NCBI GenBank assembly: GCA_018136815.1
Contig: CM030941.1
Coordinates: 3,537,035 to 3,601,034, forward strand
Direction of reading: 5' to 3'
Source: Isochrysis galbana
Taxonomy: Eukaryota; Haptophyta; Isochrysidales; Isochrysidaceae
Length of the DNA: 64,000 bases
A program made the translations under genes and the position numbers. The notes under the pieces are model-generated. The model ran no database searches. It saw nothing but the letters and a program-made list of their open reading frames with translations, and had not been told where the DNA came from. Positions 61,386-64,000 of this stretch are shown one piece after another (the first letter of the stretch is position 1; each line of letters starts with the position of its first letter).

Positions 61386-61720
61386 GGAGAGGCAGGAGAG
61401 GTCAGGGGCACTGCCCCAATCTCCACTGTCCCCTGAGCACTGAGCTGCCCCAACTGGTCCTCTGGCCTCTAGGAGCCCGAGAAAAAAATCTTAATATAAG
61501 ACGAACATGAACATAAACATAAACATGAACATAGACATGAGACATAAGATACATGGACACGGGCGACGGGCCAGGCCAGGGCGGGCGATTCAGGCGTGCC
61601 CTACGACGGGCAAGGCGGGAGTCACTCACCAACGCCATGGCACATCGTGGGGGGAACTCCGTCAAGGGGATCCAAGGGGTATCCTCGGACACCCAGGAGA
61701 GATTGGGAAAATAATTAAGA
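61386..61720. other. Intergenic, no recognised gene
   Basis: A run of ATGAACATAAACAT repeats (61505-61545) and ordinary sequence up to the F2 target site. Confidence 0.4.
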
Positions 61721-61903
61721 TTCATGGACCGGGACACGCCGCCTGCCACCGAAAGCCCCATTCACCGTGCCCCTACCCCTACGTAGCGCACGAGCCGTGA
61801 AGCGGGTGGAAGGAGTGGGGAGGGACGCGGGCGTGGCTGCGAAGAGTTTGAGCAAAGCCACGCTTGTGGTGAGGATTTTAAGAAATTTTTTCATGGACCG
61901 GGA
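61721..61903 (+). mobile_element. F2 short retroposon with 14-bp target duplication
   Basis: The element is 61735-61889 (155 bp), flanked by the exact duplication TTCATGGACCGGGA (61721-61734 and 61890-61903). It starts CACGCCGCCTGCCACCG and contains GCGGGCGTGGCTGCGAAGA. It ends GCTTGTGGTGAGGATTTTAA then GAAATTTTT. The 5' end is shorter than in other copies, as expected for 5' truncation in target-primed reverse transcription. Confidence 0.93.
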
Positions 61904-62042
61904 AATAACATTCTAATATGTGGCAACAAATAATGTGGCGTCAGCAAAGATGACTGGGGCGAACGAAACAGTGGAGCTACGTTGAGACCGGCAACAGAGC
62001 ATTCAGGTGCGAGAAACCCGTCAAAACACGCGTAAATTGGGC

Positions 62043-63098
62043 TTAGAAATAGGGGAAGGTGGCCTTGCCATAGCCGAAGGCGTCAGGCAATGCGGAGTGC
62101 GTGACCACGCCCGAGAAAGCGATCATGGCAGCGCGGCCGTGCGTGAGCTCAGCAAGCTTGTACTTCTCAGCGTTGGGGGACTTGAGGAGCATGAGCGGGT
62201 CGAACCCAAAGTCGCCGGCCTCGCGGTTGGCGCCCGACATCTGCATATCGTAGATCTGCTTCCCACCGATGGTCTCGAAGGTGCCGACCAAAAGCAGGAG
62301 GCTGAAAACAAGGACGGATCTGACGTGAGCAAGTCGCGTGCGGGGAAATGGGACTTTGTTCGAGGCAGCTTTTTGTCAGCGGCAGCAACGCCACCGACAC
62401 AATCGCGGCGGCGCAGCATGGTGTGTGTACTCACAGGAAGAGCTCGTAGCCCACGGTGGCGTCATGAGCAGAGAGCGAGGTGAGGCCAGCATACTTCTCG
62501 CCCGGGAAACGGAGGCCAAGGTCGACGGCAACGTAGCCCTGCAGATGAGGCGAGGAAACGGAGGCCAAGGTCGACGGCAAAGGCGAGTGTGCTGATGAAA
62601 TGATAAGCATGCAAACGCAAGGACACGATTCCGCAACCACGCAAGCGGCGCTATCGCTCGAAAGTCTCAGGGCGGGCATCCTCACCGCCCATGCAAGCTG
62701 CGCCATGCGTCCGTGCTTCAGCTCAGCCTCGCGCATCCACTTGATGTTTTCCGGGGTGGAAAGACCAAGGGGGTCGAAGTCCACGTTACCAACCATGCCC
62801 TGGAGGTGCTGCGATGCAATGGGGAGACGAGGATACGGCCGATTCAGAGATTAGAGGAGTGCACATTGCCAAGCTAGGTACTCCGCAAAGGTCTTTCAGG
62901 TCCCTATGCCTGACGGTGCCCAGCGCCCGCATTTAGGGCGGCGTATCGGGACGAGCCGGCCGACCGGTTTACCTCCTTGGCATCCATCATAGGCATCGAC
63001 TTGGACTTGGCCATCATCGCCACGGTCGCGCGTGGCGAGGCAACAGCGCCCATCGGCGCAATGTTGAGAGCGAGCGGCGAGAGGGCAAAGGACAGCAT
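62043..63098 (-). CDS. Fucoxanthin-chlorophyll a/c binding protein (LHC)
   Basis: A thylakoid light-harvesting antenna protein. Four exons on the minus strand: 63098-62973, 62799-62686, 62538-62435 and 62301-62043, in frame to 200 residues, the normal FCP size. Residues 1-42 are the plastid presequence ([20 protein letters not shown] ... [11 protein letters not shown]). The LHC signature [20 protein letters not shown] then KHGRMAQLA (helix B, chlorophyll-ligand Glu/His and Arg at about 66-73) is followed by a stromal/lumenal loop, [20 protein letters not shown] (middle helix), [11 protein letters not shown], and helix [21 protein letters not shown]. It ends [11 protein letters not shown]. Donors are GTAAAC, GTGAGG and GTGAGT. 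Intron 2 contains a copy of part of exon 3. It is divergent with another LHC gene starting at 63706. Confidence 0.93.
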
Positions 63099-63705
63099 GT
63101 CTACGGCAGAGCGGAGGGCGTCGCGAGGGGTGAGCGATGCCGGCTGTAGTTGTCTGTGCTGACCTGAGCCAGGGAACACTGCACCCGCCAGCGACTCTTC
63201 GCGTGCGGGCAAGGCAGGGAGGGCAGGCTGTGTTCCGGCCTGGCGCTGTGCCTCGGCACCTGCGGGGGATGATGCACAGAGCGGAGGAGGCAGTGTGGCG
63301 CGGAGGGCGTGGGGCCAGAGAGCACAGACTGAATGGAAGAAAACGAGGAGAGTGGCAAGTAATCGGGCGAGGCGAGGCCCCTTCCCCGCCCCCCCCCCCC
63401 CCCCTCTTCCCCTCCCCGCGCGGGCCGGACGAAGAAAAGAAAATGTCCTCCCCGCTCCCCGCGCGCGAGCTCCGCCTGCTTCCCAGCCGCGCAAATTAAC
63501 TCGTGGCTCGCGGGCGCCCCCCCCCCCGCCCCCCCCCCCCGCCCTTCCCCCCCCCCCCCTCCCCCTCCCCCTCAGCACCCCCTGCCCCCCCACCCCTCGC
63601 CCCGCGGGCGGCCCCCGAGGCCCCCTCCTCTCTCTCTCCCCCCCCCCCCCCGGAAAATCACCCCACCAGCCCTCCTATTTCTCTAAACTCCCGACTTCCT
63701 CCACA
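63099..63705. promoter_or_regulatory. Bidirectional region between the two LHC genes
   Basis: 607 bp between opposite start codons, so it holds both promoters and 5' UTRs. It has a C run at 63391-63404 and almost pure C with T/G interruptions at 63518-63655, just before the plus-strand gene. No TATA box is obvious. Shared light regulation is inference from the arrangement. Confidence 0.55.
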
Positions 63706-64000
63706 ATGCTCTCGCTCGTCTCCGCCTCGCCCTCGCTGCTGGCCCCCGTCGTGACGCCGCGCGCGCCCGCGCCAGCCATGGCGGCCGAGCGCTCCGCCTC
63801 CATCCCCTTCCTCAAGAAGCCGCCTGCTCTTGATGGCTCCATGATTGGAGATGTTGGCTTTGACCCGCTCGGCTTCTCGACCACCATCACCGAGCTCGGT
63901 GGAGACCTCAGCTACGTGAGTGACGGCGCAGCTATGGCCGAGCGTGCGCCTTCAGCTGGGATGGCCCTTGCGCTTGCATGAAATGGCCGCCTATCGGCTC
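63706..64000 (+). CDS. Second LHC/FCP protein, first exon, runs off the window
   Basis: Exon 1 is 63706-63915, 70 residues: a plastid presequence ([20 protein letters not shown] then [15 protein letters not shown]), then LHC start motifs [20 protein letters not shown] and GGDLSY, followed by a GTGAGT donor. The next exon, which should begin with the REAELKHGR-type helix B, is not reached by 64000. The (M)[12 protein letters not shown] motif is typical of LHC antenna proteins. Subfamily cannot be told from this part. Confidence 0.85.

Noticed and set aside
60723-61390. A further hAT-type element with GATATTTGGG motifs
   Set aside because: I could not find matching inverted ends or an 8-bp duplication; only the subterminal-like motifs are shared with hAT4.

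Overview
The window looks like nuclear DNA of a flagellated, chlorophyll-c-containing alga, most likely a haptophyte. It is GC-rich and has short GT-AG introns, many with a GTGCGC- or GTGAG-type donor. At the right end are two divergently transcribed fucoxanthin-chlorophyll/LHC genes. Ciliary and centriolar genes are prominent: CEP76, a CCP-type tubulin carboxypeptidase, and an FN3/SHIPPO-repeat protein. The haptophyte assignment is inference; no rRNA or organellar marker is present.

Genes, left to right: derlin (721-1888 +), TRIC cation channel (5028-5996 -), CEP76 (11456-13345 -), a plastid-type NAD(P)-binding protein (16280-18109 +), a coiled-coil protein cut by a 100-N assembly gap (21249-21567 -), WDR48/UAF1 (23941-26792 -) head-to-head with an AGTPBP1-like carboxypeptidase (27293-31523 +), an unrecognised basic protein (35757-37574 -), an eIF2B-family subunit (40654-42451 -) head-to-head with an FN3+SHIPPO protein (43487-46099 +), an IAH1-type GDSL esterase (51634-52476 +), an unknown probably plastid-targeted protein (56390-57941 +), and the LHC pair (62043-63098 - and 63706-64000 +). 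Exons were placed by eye from splice signals, reading phase and family similarity.

Most of the remaining sequence is mobile DNA. Family F1 (about 0.75-0.9 kb, starting near AAGTTTATACTTGGTTCGCC) and family F2 (about 155-220 bp) share a 3' tail of the type CGGTGAGANTATTAAGAAGTT. Three F1 units and two F2 units are flanked by target-site duplications of 14-17 bp, as expected of target-primed retroposons. An F2-type tail lies just downstream of a LINE reverse-transcriptase C-terminus (48656-50002), which makes a LINE/non-autonomous partnership plausible. Four hAT-type elements have terminal inverted repeats and 8-bp duplications: 6493-8158, 14816-15408, 38126-38314 and 58976-59843. The last is nested inside an F1 copy. 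There are fragments of at least two Ty1/copia LTR families (A and B), a short LTR-like family C, and a 2.3-kb foldback-like element (53893-56205). That element has roughly 107-bp inverted repeats made of GATAGCTATC palindromes and contains an AT-rich island near 17% G+C.

The genes do not form one pathway. The functional themes are the flagellum/centriole/tubulin code (CEP76, CCP, FN3-SHIPPO), ER quality control and ion balance (derlin, TRIC), translation initiation (eIF2B), deubiquitination (WDR48) and light harvesting (LHC pair).
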